In this document: positions 34,860 through 43,107 of the stretch, in pieces
Layout: the number at the start of each line of letters is the position of its first letter
Position numbering within the stretch: the stretch's first letter is position 1
Assembly: GCA_001560915.1 (NCBI GenBank)
Contig: CP014214.1
Location: 372,001-436,000, forward strand
DNA: 64,000 nucleotides
Source: a methanogenic archaeon ISO4-H5
Lineage (GTDB): Archaea > Thermoplasmatota > Thermoplasmata > Methanomassiliicoccales > Methanomethylophilaceae
Direction of reading: 5' to 3'
Position numbers and translations under genes: made by a program
The notes under the pieces: generated by a model
Seen by the model: only the letters and a program-made list of their open reading frames with translations
Databases searched by the model: none
Told to the model about the DNA's origin: nothing

Positions 34860-35606
34860 ATGAGCGGCAAACTCACCATCGTGGGTTTCGGTCCCGGCAG
34901 CAAGGGTGACATGACCCTGAGAGCAGTCGAGGCCATCGAGACCGCAGATATCGTCACTGGGTACACCACCTACATCAAGATCCTCAAGGAGTTCTTCCCT
35001 GACAAGAACTACAAGGCCACGGGAATGATGAAGGAGATCGACAGGTGCAGGATGGCAATCGAGGATGCCATGGCCGGCAACAAGGTCGCCATGGTAAGTT
35101 CCGGCGATTCCGGAATTTACGGAATGACCGGACTTATTTACGAACTGGTCTTCGAGATGAAAGCTGACATCGAGATCGATGCTGTCCCCGGAGTCACTGC
35201 AGCATCTTCCGCCGCAGCCGTTCTCGGAGCACCCCTCATGCACGACACCGCACTGATCAGCCTCTCCGATCTCATGACCCCCATCGAGAAGATCATGAAG
35301 AGGGTCCAGTTGGCTGGAGAGTCCGATTTCGTCATCGTCCTCTACAACCCCAAGAGCCACGGCCGTACCGAGTATCTGGCACAGGCTGCGGACATACTCC
35401 TCAAGACCCGTTCCCCGGACACCCCTGTCGGAATCGTGAGGGACATCGGAAGGAAGGACCAGTCCAAGACCATCACCACCCTCGGCAAGCTGAAAGATGC
35501 CGAGGTCGACATGCTTTGCACGGTGGTCATCGGAAATTCCCAGTCCTATGAGAAGGACGGACTCATGATTACACCCCGCGGATATGTGGAGAAATACCTT
35601 AACTGA
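34860..35606 (+). CDS. cbiH: Cobalt-precorrin-3 C17-methyltransferase
   Basis: 248 aa SAM-dependent methyltransferase of the CbiH/CobJ group, which contracts the ring while methylating C17. The N-terminus KLTIVGFGPGSKGDMTLRAVEAIETADIVTGYTTYI is characteristic, with SSGDSGIYGMTGLIYE and VPGVTAASSAAAVLGAPLMHD following. It has no fused nitrite-reductase-like or ferredoxin domain. The ATG at 34860 comes one base after the cbiF stop. Third gene of the cbi operon; 29 bases separate it from cbiC. Confidence 0.94.
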   Translation: MSGKLTIVGFGPGSKGDMTLRAVEAIETADIVTGYTTYIKILKEFFPDKNYKATGMMKEIDRCRMAIEDAMAGNKVAMVSSGDSGIYGMTGLIYELVFEMKADIEIDAVPGVTAASSAAAVLGAPLMHDTALISLSDLMTPIEKIMKRVQLAGESDFVIVLYNPKSHGRTEYLAQAADILLKTRSPDTPVGIVRDIGRKDQSKTITTLGKLKDAEVDMLCTVVIGNSQSYEKDGLMITPRGYVEKYLN

Positions 35607-35635
35607 AACTTTTTTAAGAGATATAGGTGAGAAAA

Positions 35636-36262
35636 ATGGCATTTGAGATCGTAACCCCCCGCGAGATAGAGCAGAGGAGCATGGAGACCATCACCAAGGA
35701 GCTCAACGGCCGTACCTGGCCCGAACCCGAGTTCTCCGTCATCAAGAGGTGTATCCACACCTCCGCAGACTTCGATTACGCTGACAATCTCTGTTTCTCC
35801 CCCAACGCCTGCCAGATCGGAATCGAGGCGCTGAAGAACGGAGCCGACATCGTCACTGACACCAAGATGGCCATGTCCGGAATCAACAAGAACAAACTCT
35901 CCACCTTCGGAGGAGAGGTCCACTGCTACATCAGCGATCCCGATGTGGTCGAAGAGGCCAAAGCCAGGGGATGCACCCGTTCCACCGTCAGTATGGAGAG
36001 GGGAGCCCGTATCAAGAAACCCGTCATCTTCGTAGTGGGCAACGCACCTACCGCACTCATCGAGCTTGACAAACTCATCAAGGAGGGCAAGGTCAAACCC
36101 GCCCTCATCGTCGGAGTCCCCGTAGGATTCGTCAATGTGGTGGAGTCCAAGGAGCTCATCATGCAGGCCGGTGTACCCTACATCGTCGCCAGGGGAAGGA
36201 AGGGCGGAAGCAACATCGGCGCCGCCATCATCAACGCTCTTCTCTACACCATGGGCAGGTAA
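35636..36262 (+). CDS. cbiC: Cobalt-precorrin-8 methylmutase
   Basis: 208 aa enzyme that moves a methyl group from C11 to C12 to give cobyrinic acid. The family block CIHTSADFDYADNLCFSPNA with the catalytic His lies around residue 40, and VGVPVGFVNVVESKELI near the end is typical. The ATG at 35636 follows ATAGGTGAGAAAA; the GTG at 35627 lies within that ribosome-binding site. It is fourth in the cbi operon, and the exporter ATPase begins 20 bp downstream. The remaining corrin genes (cbiA, D, E, G, J, T) must be elsewhere if the pathway is complete. Confidence 0.94.
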   Translation: MAFEIVTPREIEQRSMETITKELNGRTWPEPEFSVIKRCIHTSADFDYADNLCFSPNACQIGIEALKNGADIVTDTKMAMSGINKNKLSTFGGEVHCYISDPDVVEEAKARGCTRSTVSMERGARIKKPVIFVVGNAPTALIELDKLIKEGKVKPALIVGVPVGFVNVVESKELIMQAGVPYIVARGRKGGSNIGAAIINALLYTMGR

Positions 36263-36282
36263 ACAATTCAAGAGGAGAGACT

Positions 36283-37161
36283 GTGCCAGACGACATAATC
36301 GTGGTCGAAGGACTGACCGTGAAGTTCGGTGATTTCACCGCTGTCGATGACATCAGTCTCTCCGTCAGGCGCGGGGAGATATACGGTTTCCTGGGCCCCA
36401 ATGGGGCCGGGAAGACGACCACTGCCCGTGCCGTCACCACCATGCGCAGGCCCACCGCCGGCAGGATAGTTCTGGACGGTCACGATGTGGCCGTCGATGC
36501 CAAGGGTGCCAGGGAGCTCATAGGTGTATGCCAGCAGAATCTGGCCCTTGACGTGGACATCTCCATACGCGAGAACATAATCTCCAAAGGTGTCCTTCAC
36601 CGCATACCCCGTAAGGAGCTGGAGGCCAGGATGATGGAGCTGAGTGAGATCATCGGGCTCACCCCTTACCTGGATAAACTGCCCCGCGACCTTTCCGGAG
36701 GGTGGAAGAGGAAGACTGTCATCCTGTGCGCGCTCATCCACAAACCCTCCATCCTTTTCCTAGACGAACCTACGGCAGGACTGGATACGCAGTCCCGCCA
36801 CATGCTCTGGGACATCATAAGGATCCTCAACAAGAGAGGGACCACGGTGTTCATCACCACCCATTACATGGATGAGGCCGAGTCCTTGTGCGACAGGGTC
36901 AGTATCATTACCAAAGGAAAGATCAGAGCCACCGGCACACCCCGCGAACTATGTGAGAAGTTCGGTTCTTTCACGGTGGAATACAATGCTGACGACGGAA
37001 AGAGACTGACGAAGTTCTTTAAGTCACGTGAGGAGGCCAAGGAATTCTACACCGAGAAGGAATCCGATGGTGCGGTTCTCCGCGGTACCCATTTGGAGGA
37101 TGTTTTCCTCGAGTATTCAGGCAAGATTGATGTCTCCCGCATAGAGGAGGTTCTGGAATGA
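36283..37161 (+). CDS. ABC-2 type exporter ATPase (exporter 2)
   Basis: 292 aa DrrA-type ATPase. Walker A is GPNGAGKTT, the signature is LSGGWKRKT, Walker B is ILFLDEPTAGLD and the switch is TTHY. The C-terminal extension resembles exporter 1's. The start is GTG at 36283, after AAGAGGAGAGACT. It directly follows cbiC by 20 bp and so is likely part of the cbi operon. The permease start overlaps its stop (ATGA). Clearly paralogous to the ATPase at 32229-33137. Confidence 0.9.
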   Translation: MPDDIIVVEGLTVKFGDFTAVDDISLSVRRGEIYGFLGPNGAGKTTTARAVTTMRRPTAGRIVLDGHDVAVDAKGARELIGVCQQNLALDVDISIRENIISKGVLHRIPRKELEARMMELSEIIGLTPYLDKLPRDLSGGWKRKTVILCALIHKPSILFLDEPTAGLDTQSRHMLWDIIRILNKRGTTVFITTHYMDEAESLCDRVSIITKGKIRATGTPRELCEKFGSFTVEYNADDGKRLTKFFKSREEAKEFYTEKESDGAVLRGTHLEDVFLEYSGKIDVSRIEEVLE

Positions 37162-37898
37162 GTCTCATCGGGGAGACCTGCAGGGTCGCATTGGCGGATT
37201 TTTATTACTTCCGCAGGAACTGTCTGCTCCTGCTCGTGACTTCCATGGTCACCCCGCTGCTCTACATGCTGGCATTCGGCTACGGTTTGGGGCAGGGCGT
37301 TACGATGGAAGGTGTGGATTACATCGCGTTCATGATCCCGGGAGTTATCTCTCTGACGACCCTTACCTCCACCTTCGATACCGTTTCCCACAAGATCATG
37401 GTCCAGAAACGTTTCTACGAGAGTTTCGATGAGATGCTCCTATGTCCGGTGTCGAAGACCTCTATAATCTTCGGAAAAGCACTTCTGGGCGTCGTCAAGG
37501 GCATGATGTGCGGCACGATTCTGGTGATCATGGGGATGGCGTTCACCTCCGATATGCACATCACGGTTCAGCTGTTCCTCCTGATGCTCACATCCTGTTT
37601 CGTATTCTCCCTGCTGGGAGTGGCCGCAGGCGTGATAGTCGAGGATCTGGCTCATATGAGTCTTTTCACGACTTTCGTGATTCTACCCATGACCTTCCTG
37701 TGCGGAACCATGTTCTCGCTGGATGCTCTGCCTTCGGCTCTGGCCACGGTTATAGATTTACTGCCTCTGTCGCAGACATCAGCCTGTATCAGAGCGGTAG
37801 CTCTTGATTGGACCTTCCCCTGGATATCCCTGGGCCTTTTGGCTGTCTACGGTGTTGTGTTTTATCTGCTGGCACATGTCGCCCTGAGCAGGGCATGA
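37158..37898 (+). CDS. ABC-2 type exporter permease (exporter 2)
   Basis: 246 aa with six predicted membrane helices. It is paralogous to exporter 1's permease, with the same FDEML/MLCPVSKTSIIFGKALLG region and the conserved MTFLCGTMFSLDALPSALA loop. The ATG overlaps the ATPase stop as ATGA. Last gene of the cbi-exporter unit; the convergent Sel1 gene ends three bases beyond its stop. The substrate could be a corrin intermediate, a metal or something unrelated; position is the only clue. Confidence 0.86.
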   Translation: MSLIGETCRVALADFYYFRRNCLLLLVTSMVTPLLYMLAFGYGLGQGVTMEGVDYIAFMIPGVISLTTLTSTFDTVSHKIMVQKRFYESFDEMLLCPVSKTSIIFGKALLGVVKGMMCGTILVIMGMAFTSDMHITVQLFLLMLTSCFVFSLLGVAAGVIVEDLAHMSLFTTFVILPMTFLCGTMFSLDALPSALATVIDLLPLSQTSACIRAVALDWTFPWISLGLLAVYGVVFYLLAHVALSRA

Positions 37899-37901
37899 GA
37901 A

Positions 37902-38729
37902 TCAGGACGAACGTCTCTTCCTGGTGGATTCGGGAACCGGCCATCCGCGTTTCTGTACTTCGGCAATGGCATCCCTGTTGCCTTTGGCGGCAGCCTTCTC
38001 CAGGAGTTCGCGTGCCTTCTGCGGTTCGGAATCCTCGATCATGTTGGCATACCTTATCATGCTGCGGGAGTGGCCGCATTCTGCCGATTGTTTGAGGTAT
38101 TCGATGCCTTTGGCCTTATCGATGTATCCTTCTTCGTCCAGGTATATCTCCGCGAGACGGTAGATCGCACGGGGGCTGCCGGATTTCTCGAACCAGTAGA
38201 TGGCCTTGTCGACATTCTTGGGAGTTCCTCTTCCCCAGAGATAATACTCGCCAAGATTGGTCATTCCGCGGGGATATCCTCCTTCGGCGGATTTGGTATA
38301 CCACTCGAAGGCCTCGTCATAGTTCTTATGAACCCCGTTTCCGTAATCGAGCATGACTCCGATGTTGCATGCGGATCTCATGTTGCCAAGAAGTGCCGAT
38401 TTGATGTAGAGCTCCGCTGCCTTCTTCTTGTCCTTCTCGATGTTCAGACCGATGGCGTAGCAATACGCCAGATTCCTGCTACCGGTAGGACTGTCCTCAT
38501 CTGAAGCAATCCTGAAAAGCTCTATGCTGCTTTTCCTGTCCATTTCGGAGCCGTCCGCCAGGATCGCACCCATCAGGACCATCGATTCGATGCAGCCTTC
38601 GTCTATATTGATTCTCAGAAGATTCTTTGCCTCATCCAATTCACCCTTCTCGAAATGTTCGTAAGCCTCGGTCAGGCGTTTGCGGACCTCGGAGTCGGGA
38701 TGAAATGACTTGGAGGGATAATCCAACAT
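37902..38729 (-). CDS. Sel1-repeat (TPR-like) protein
   Basis: 275 aa, built of about six Sel1-like repeats of 35-37 residues with the pattern AxxxGxxxxKDxxxAxxxYxKAAxxG. Clear examples are LNIEKDKKKAAELYIKSALLG, YGNGVHKNYDEAFEWYTKSA and LDEEGYIDKAKGIEYLKQSA. There is no signal peptide. Such proteins are scaffolds for protein-protein contacts; no partner is evident. The ATG at 38729 is chosen over 38750 because TTGGAGGCAGAT places a strong ribosome-binding site directly before it. It ends in a basic tail (STRKRRSS). Weak linkage to rnhA upstream (41 bp). Confidence 0.82.
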   Translation of the reverse strand: MLDYPSKSFHPDSEVRKRLTEAYEHFEKGELDEAKNLLRINIDEGCIESMVLMGAILADGSEMDRKSSIELFRIASDEDSPTGSRNLAYCYAIGLNIEKDKKKAAELYIKSALLGNMRSACNIGVMLDYGNGVHKNYDEAFEWYTKSAEGGYPRGMTNLGEYYLWGRGTPKNVDKAIYWFEKSGSPRAIYRLAEIYLDEEGYIDKAKGIEYLKQSAECGHSRSMIRYANMIEDSEPQKARELLEKAAAKGNRDAIAEVQKRGWPVPESTRKRRSS

Positions 38730-38769
38730 ATCTGCCTCCAAGTAGAACATATACTAAAAGGATTCTACC

Positions 38770-39177
38770 TCATCTGCTGCCGTGGCGGTCCATTTCCTCA
38801 TTGAGGAGTGCATCCGCGCGTGGTATGAGCAGTTCGGAACGCCTGACGTTCGTGAACCTGACAGAGGGGATTAGAGATGCCAAGGCCTTTGCATCTTTGT
38901 AAAGTTCCAGCATGTCAGGGGATTTCACTTTGTACTCTCCGTTCATCTGCCTGATGACTAGCTGAGAATCCATGACGAATTCCACTTCTTTGGCACCATG
39001 ATTGGTAGCGAAGGAGAGACCTGCGATGAGCCCTCTGTATTCCGCATAGTTATTGGTGTGGACACCCAGGAATTCCGAGTGCTCGTGTATTATTTTGCCA
39101 TTTTCGGTGACCACGATGGCATATGCGGACGGACCGGGGTTACCTCTTGATCCTCCATCGGAGAATATGCGGAGCAT
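38770..39177 (-). CDS. rnhA: Ribonuclease HI-like protein
   Basis: 135 aa RNase H fold protein that should cleave RNA in RNA-DNA hybrids. Catalytic elements are seen in order: FSDGGSRGNPGP with the first Asp, NNYAEYRGLI with the Glu, VMDSQLVIRQM with the second Asp, and RADALLNE near the end with the last Asp. It lacks the basic protrusion of E. coli RNase HI, as do most archaeal type 1 enzymes. Its ATG overlaps the stop of panD by one base (TGATG), so it is translated from the panD mRNA. Confidence 0.9.
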   Translation of the reverse strand: MLRIFSDGGSRGNPGPSAYAIVVTENGKIIHEHSEFLGVHTNNYAEYRGLIAGLSFATNHGAKEVEFVMDSQLVIRQMNGEYKVKSPDMLELYKDAKALASLIPSVRFTNVRRSELLIPRADALLNEEMDRHGSR

Positions 39178-39524
39178 CAGTAGGTGAACTCCTTAGAAAT
39201 CCTGTTGTGCATGTCGACCAGCAGGACCTTGGCGCGGATGGGTTCGTCGGTGAGCTCGTAGCCCATGATAATGACTTTGTCTCCGACGGCGGCAAGTCTT
39301 GCGGCGGCTCCGTTGAGTGCGATGATTCCGCTGCCTCTCTCGCCGGGGAGGATGTAGGTCTCGAAGCGGGCACCGGTCTCGACGACGGCGACAGTGACCT
39401 TCTCTCCGACCAGCATGCCTGCTTTGTCGACGAGATCTGCATCGATGGTGATGCTGCCCTCATAGTCGAGTCTCGCTTCCGTCACGGTCGCCCTGTGGAT
39501 CTTGCTCCTGAGCATCCAACGCAT
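39177..39524 (-). CDS. panD: Aspartate 1-decarboxylase, pyruvoyl-dependent (bacterial PanD type)
   Basis: 115 aa proenzyme making beta-alanine for pantothenate and coenzyme A. It self-cleaves at Gly-Ser to form a pyruvoyl group; the site is seen in [10 protein letters not shown]. Other conserved blocks are [41 protein letters not shown] and [11 protein letters not shown]. Most archaea use a different, PLP-dependent aspartate decarboxylase, so this bacterial-type enzyme suggests transfer or lineage-specific use. TATA-like TTTATACCC (39546-39554, minus strand) is about 26 bp before the ATG at 39524, giving a leaderless mRNA; an in-frame ATG at 39536 is the alternative. Confidence 0.92.
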   Translation of the reverse strand: MRWMLRSKIHRATVTEARLDYEGSITIDADLVDKAGMLVGEKVTVAVVETGARFETYILPGERGSGIIALNGAAARLAAVGDKVIIMGYELTDEPIRAKVLLVDMHNRISKEFTY

Positions 39525-39591
39525 GATTGTCCCCATCCTTGTATTGGGTATAAAGTTAACCCTTTTAGAGAATTTGAAGTTGGAGAAGAAT

Positions 39592-39667
39592 TGGCGTCCC
39601 GGACGGAATTCGAATCCGTGTCGAGGCCTCGACAGGGCCTCATGATAGGCCGCTACACTACCGGGAC
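39592..39667 (-). tRNA. tRNA-Asp (GTC)
   Basis: Cloverleaf read on the minus strand: acceptor stem GTCCCGG/CCGGGAC, D-arm TAGTGTAGCGG...CC, anticodon stem AGGCC/GGCCT with loop CTGTCGA (anticodon GTC), T-arm ACGGA/TCCGT with TTCGAAT loop, discriminator G. CCA is encoded (39592-39594), which is not universal in archaea. No intron. A TATATAT-like box (about 39692-39698) lies roughly 28 bp upstream. Confidence 0.96.
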
Positions 39668-39833
39668 GGCTGAGTCTCCCTATTGGTGCTCGATATATAA
39701 CCCTTTCTGAATTCGTCCAGACTTGGTTGAAGTCTCCTCAGTGTCTTTTCTTCGACTTACTGGCACAGTAACGAAAACTTCGGTTAAGTCCTATGTGGGA
39801 ATGAGTGCCCTTGCAATGTTTGGAGAAGGATTT

Positions 39834-39856
39834 GGCCCGGAGATCAACCCCGGGCC
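39834..39856 (-). terminator. Terminator-like hairpin of second uptake operon
   Basis: GGCCCGG / CCGGGCC perfect 7-bp stem, 9-nt loop, eleven bases after the ABC ATPase stop (minus strand). Confidence 0.55.
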
Positions 39857-39867
39857 GGGAAAAGATT

Positions 39868-40689
39868 TCAGGATTCGTTAGGTTCGGACTCGTCGGTCTC
39901 CTCTTCAGAATGATATCTGTTGAGGATGGTGACGCTGAGTCCGACCCTCGGGTCGTCTTTCACTTCCACTTCAATCTCGAAGAACTTCTTCATGTTCTCC
40001 GGAGTGATCACTTCTCTGGCTGTTCCTGCGGCAGCTATGAGTCCGTTTTCGATGGCCAGGACCCTATCGCAGTATCTGGCTGCGAAAATCAGATCATGGG
40101 TAACGATAATGACCAGTAACCCCCTGTCGCGGGAGAGCTTGCGAATCAGGTCCATGAGATCGAATTGGTGGTTGATATCCAAGTGCAGAGTGGGTTCATC
40201 GAGCAGAAGAATCTCCGGTTCCTGGACCAGCGCACGGGCAATCATTACCCTGCGACGCTCGCCTCCGGACAGTTCATCGATGTCTCTGTCCGCGAACTTG
40301 AGTACTCCGGTGTCTTTCATCGCCTGATATACGATTTCAGTGTCCTTTTCGGTTTCATCCGCAGACAGTATGTCCTTGCGGGAATACCTGCCCATGAGTA
40401 CAGTCTCATAGACAGTGAACGGGAAGGTGGTATTGGTCGTCTGCATGACGAATCCCATCGATTTTGCGATCTCTCTCTTGCTCAGGGATTCAACAGCCTT
40501 ATCATCCAGGGTGATGGCACCTTTGGTGGCTTTCAGAGTGGTGTTGATGCATTTGAGAAGAGTGGTCTTTCCGCATCCGTTCTGACCTATGATACCGACG
40601 ACTTCTCCCTTGCCTGCCTCGAAACTGACCTCTTTGAGGACTTCTCTGGAGGGGTATGAGAATCCGACTTTGTCAATTACCAACTGCAT
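39868..40689 (-). CDS. BtuD/FecE-like ABC transporter ATPase (second uptake operon)
   Basis: 273 aa importer ATPase. Walker A is GQNGCGKTT, the signature is LSGGERRRVMIAR, Walker B is ILLLDEPTLHLD and the switch is VTHD. The acidic C-terminus (HSEEETDESEPNES) lies beyond the domain. The ATG at 40689 is preferred over a GTG at 40698 because GGGAGTGAG precedes it. It overlaps the permease stop, so it is the last gene of binding protein - permease - ATPase. Substrate unknown; family and the island context suggest a corrinoid or metal chelate. Confidence 0.92.
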   Translation of the reverse strand: MQLVIDKVGFSYPSREVLKEVSFEAGKGEVVGIIGQNGCGKTTLLKCINTTLKATKGAITLDDKAVESLSKREIAKSMGFVMQTTNTTFPFTVYETVLMGRYSRKDILSADETEKDTEIVYQAMKDTGVLKFADRDIDELSGGERRRVMIARALVQEPEILLLDEPTLHLDINHQFDLMDLIRKLSRDRGLLVIIVTHDLIFAARYCDRVLAIENGLIAAAGTAREVITPENMKKFFEIEVEVKDDPRVGLSVTILNRYHSEEETDESEPNES

Positions 40690-40694
40690 CTTTC

Positions 40695-41747
40695 TCACTC
40701 CCAGATTTCCTTCTTACGCTTCTTGAGTACGTAGATGAAGAACGGTGCGCCTAACAGAGATGTGAAGATTCCTACAGGGAAAGACATCACGAAGGCCATC
40801 TTGGCAATCGTATCCATGGCCATCAGGAATGCTGCTCCGCCGAAGATACACATGGGGGTCAGCAATTTGTGGTTGGGTCCGACCATCATCCTGAAAATGT
40901 GGGGGATGATAAGTCCTACGAATCCGATGGTTCCTGCAATCGATACTGAACCACCGACACAGAGTGCCGTTCCTATAAGTGCCAGATACCTCACCTGCTT
41001 GACGTTGACGCCTAGGTTGGCGGCCTGTTCTTCTCCAGCAGATATGAGGTTGAGTTCCTTGTAAATCAGGGCCTGAATCACGACTCCTGCGATTATAATG
41101 ACTACTGACCTATAGAATGAAGTCCAAGTGACCTTGTTGAAACTGCCCATAGTCCAGTAGACGATTGCGCTCAGGGTTTCTTCGTTGGCCACATACTGAA
41201 GTAAGGAAACGAGTCCGTTGAAGAATGCGCCGACCGCAACTCCTGCCAGAAGAAGAGTAACCGTTGAAATGCCGTATTTGGAATGTGCGATAAGGTAAAC
41301 TAAAAGGAGTGTGACGAAACACATTATGCAGGCCATCGCGGAAGTTGCAAAACTTCCGAAGATCACCTGTCCGATTCCGAAGGAGATGGCGATGGATGCA
41401 CCGAATGCGGCTCCGGAGGAGATACCCAATATCGAAGGGGATGCCATGGGGTTTTTGAAAAGACTCTGCATGGTCAATCCAGAGATGGCTAACGCGGCAC
41501 CGACCAGCGCAGCGGATATGATCCTCGGGAGACGGACATCGCGTATCATGAATACGACGCCCGCACTACCCTTACCCAATATCGCATCAAAAATCTCGTT
41601 GAGTGTGGCGTGATAATTTCCTACACTCATCGATACAAGGAATGTAACTATCATCACGATTGCAGTCGTAACGACTGCAATGAGGAATTTCATACGATTT
41701 TTTCTTTTTAACGCTATCAATTCGTCGAGCGTCTTAATCTCTTTCAA
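40695..41747 (-). CDS. BtuC/FecD-like ABC transporter permease (second uptake operon)
   Basis: About 350 aa FecCD/BtuC-type permease with about ten membrane helices. Motifs include DVRLPRIISAALVGAALAISGLTMQ, NPMASPSILGISSGAAFG and GFVGLIIPHIFRMMVGPNHKLLTP. It is a single permease, unlike the tandem pair of the first operon, so a homodimer is likely. The start is uncertain: a TTG at 41747 sits four bases after GGTGA (chosen); a TTG at 41759 and an ATG at 41693 (MKFLIAVV) are alternatives. It ends ATTTGGGAGTGA-style, giving the ribosome-binding site for the ATPase. Confidence 0.88.
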   Translation of the reverse strand: MKEIKTLDELIALKRKNRMKFLIAVVTTAIVMIVTFLVSMSVGNYHATLNEIFDAILGKGSAGVVFMIRDVRLPRIISAALVGAALAISGLTMQSLFKNPMASPSILGISSGAAFGASIAISFGIGQVIFGSFATSAMACIMCFVTLLLVYLIAHSKYGISTVTLLLAGVAVGAFFNGLVSLLQYVANEETLSAIVYWTMGSFNKVTWTSFYRSVVIIIAGVVIQALIYKELNLISAGEEQAANLGVNVKQVRYLALIGTALCVGGSVSIAGTIGFVGLIIPHIFRMMVGPNHKLLTPMCIFGGAAFLMAMDTIAKMAFVMSFPVGIFTSLLGAPFFIYVLKKRKKEIWE

Positions 41748-41767
41748 AAAATCACCCAAAGGTTAAT

Positions 41768-41784
41768 GGGGGAATAATTCCCCC
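41768..41784 (-). terminator. Intercistronic hairpin after second binding-protein gene
   Basis: GGGGGAA / TTCCCCC 7-bp stem with a 3-nt loop between the binding-protein stop (41794) and the permease start. It is placed as in the first uptake operon and probably sets a high binding-protein to permease ratio. Confidence 0.5.
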
Positions 41785-41793
41785 AAAAAGGTT

Positions 41794-42957
41794 TCAGGAG
41801 GTTACTCTCATCTTTACGTCTTTAGCCCTGTCATCGTTGGTGTAGAACATCAGGACGTCAGGTTTGGCGGTGAGAAGGCTCTCGGTGTCGTGCTCGGCAC
41901 CGTCGAAAAGGGTGGTGTCCCATCCGAAGAAGTCGCAAAGGGACTTTCCGCTTCCGGTATCGCTGCTTGCTTTTCCGCTGCTTCCCTCAAAGTATGCTTT
42001 GTGGGGAGTGGTGAGTCCAGCGTTCTTCTCGGTGAGGGAGACGTACACCTTGTAGAGCCTCAGCTGGAGGTCCTGGATGACTTCGTCGATCTGGGCTTCG
42101 CTTGCACCGAGGATGATTCCGATCTGGTCTACCATGGCAAAGGTTGCAGGAATATCCTTGGCGTTCATGAGCATGACGTGACCGTTGTTCGTTTCAACGG
42201 TGGTGACAATCTCGGGGTTGCTGGCCTTAGCGATGGTTGCAGAACCCATAAGGATGACTTCATTGTAGGGTGCGCTGTCTCCCCTGGCGTTTTTGACGTC
42301 GGTACCCAGTTTCTCTAAATCATAGGTCTTCAGCGAGCTGCAGCGGTTAATGTAAGCTGCACCGTAGAGGGCGGCGAGATCTTCGCTGGAAGTTGCAATA
42401 TCTGCTTTGGTAAGTCCTGCGTAGTTGAGTGACTGGAATTCGTTTACCAATGCGGTGTTATTCTTTGCTTCATCGGAGAAGGGTTTAACATCGTACTTGG
42501 CACAAAGGAAGTAGTACTGGGAGAATGCGTAGGCACTTCCGGTGGCGATGAGTTTGGTGGCAGGGCCATCCATGACTTTCTCAACGGAATCGCTACCTTT
42601 GTTGTTCGTAGCGGTCTTGTAGTGGATCTTTCCATCACTGTCTACGGTTGCGAGTTTTGTATACTTGCAGTATTTGTCCCAGAAGGTAGTATCTGCTTTA
42701 GCATCGGCAATGGTTTTGCCTTTTGCAGTGTCGGTAAGTTCTCCGTATACGCTCGAATACATGTATTCGATGGTATCAATGACCTTGGGAGTTCCGCTCA
42801 TGGCGCCCATGTCGATATCAAGGACTGCTGCATCGAGTAAGTAGAGTCCCTTTTTCTCTTCAGTCTTGTTATTGTTGTTGGTAAGAACGAATGCCGCAGC
42901 GGCACCTGCAGCAACAACGATAACAACTGCTAGAATTGCTATGATCCGTTTATCCAT
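41794..42957 (-). CDS. Membrane-anchored substrate-binding protein of second uptake operon
   Basis: 387 aa exported protein. The N-terminal helix (RIIAILAVVIVVAAGAAAAFVL) is followed by an Asn-rich linker; there is no lipobox Cys, so it is probably anchored by the helix. The body resembles class III (BtuF/FepB) binding proteins with a long central helix but is diverged. Unlike the first operon's protein it has no dockerin-like module. The ATG at 42957 is chosen because GGTGAAAA (minus strand) is just upstream. The promoter region contains the best operator palindrome (42977-42995). It is co-transcribed with the permease and ATPase downstream. Confidence 0.72.
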   Translation of the reverse strand: MDKRIIAILAVVIVVAAGAAAAFVLTNNNNKTEEKKGLYLLDAAVLDIDMGAMSGTPKVIDTIEYMYSSVYGELTDTAKGKTIADAKADTTFWDKYCKYTKLATVDSDGKIHYKTATNNKGSDSVEKVMDGPATKLIATGSAYAFSQYYFLCAKYDVKPFSDEAKNNTALVNEFQSLNYAGLTKADIATSSEDLAALYGAAYINRCSSLKTYDLEKLGTDVKNARGDSAPYNEVILMGSATIAKASNPEIVTTVETNNGHVMLMNAKDIPATFAMVDQIGIILGASEAQIDEVIQDLQLRLYKVYVSLTEKNAGLTTPHKAYFEGSSGKASSDTGSGKSLCDFFGWDTTLFDGAEHDTESLLTAKPDVLMFYTNDDRAKDVKMRVTS

Positions 42958-42976
42958 TTTTTTCACCAATGAATAC

Positions 42977-42995
42977 ATTGGATGTAAAATCCAAT
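42977..42995 (-). promoter_or_regulatory. Perfect operator-like palindrome before second uptake operon
   Basis: ATTGGAT-GTAAA-ATCCAAT, perfect 7-bp arms with a 5-bp spacer. It lies between the minus-strand TATA-like box (TTTATAC, about 43015-43022) and the ATG at 42957, over the expected transcription start. Best member of the set of similar sites at 26085, 26141, 33150, 33337 and 60307. Confidence 0.6.
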
Positions 42996-43107
42996 AAACG
43001 GGACATTACATCAGTGTATAAATAAGTTAGCAGATACGTCCAACTACGGAAACTGCACATATGTCCCTTAAAGATACTAATATGTACAGACCGATACACA
43101 TTACATC

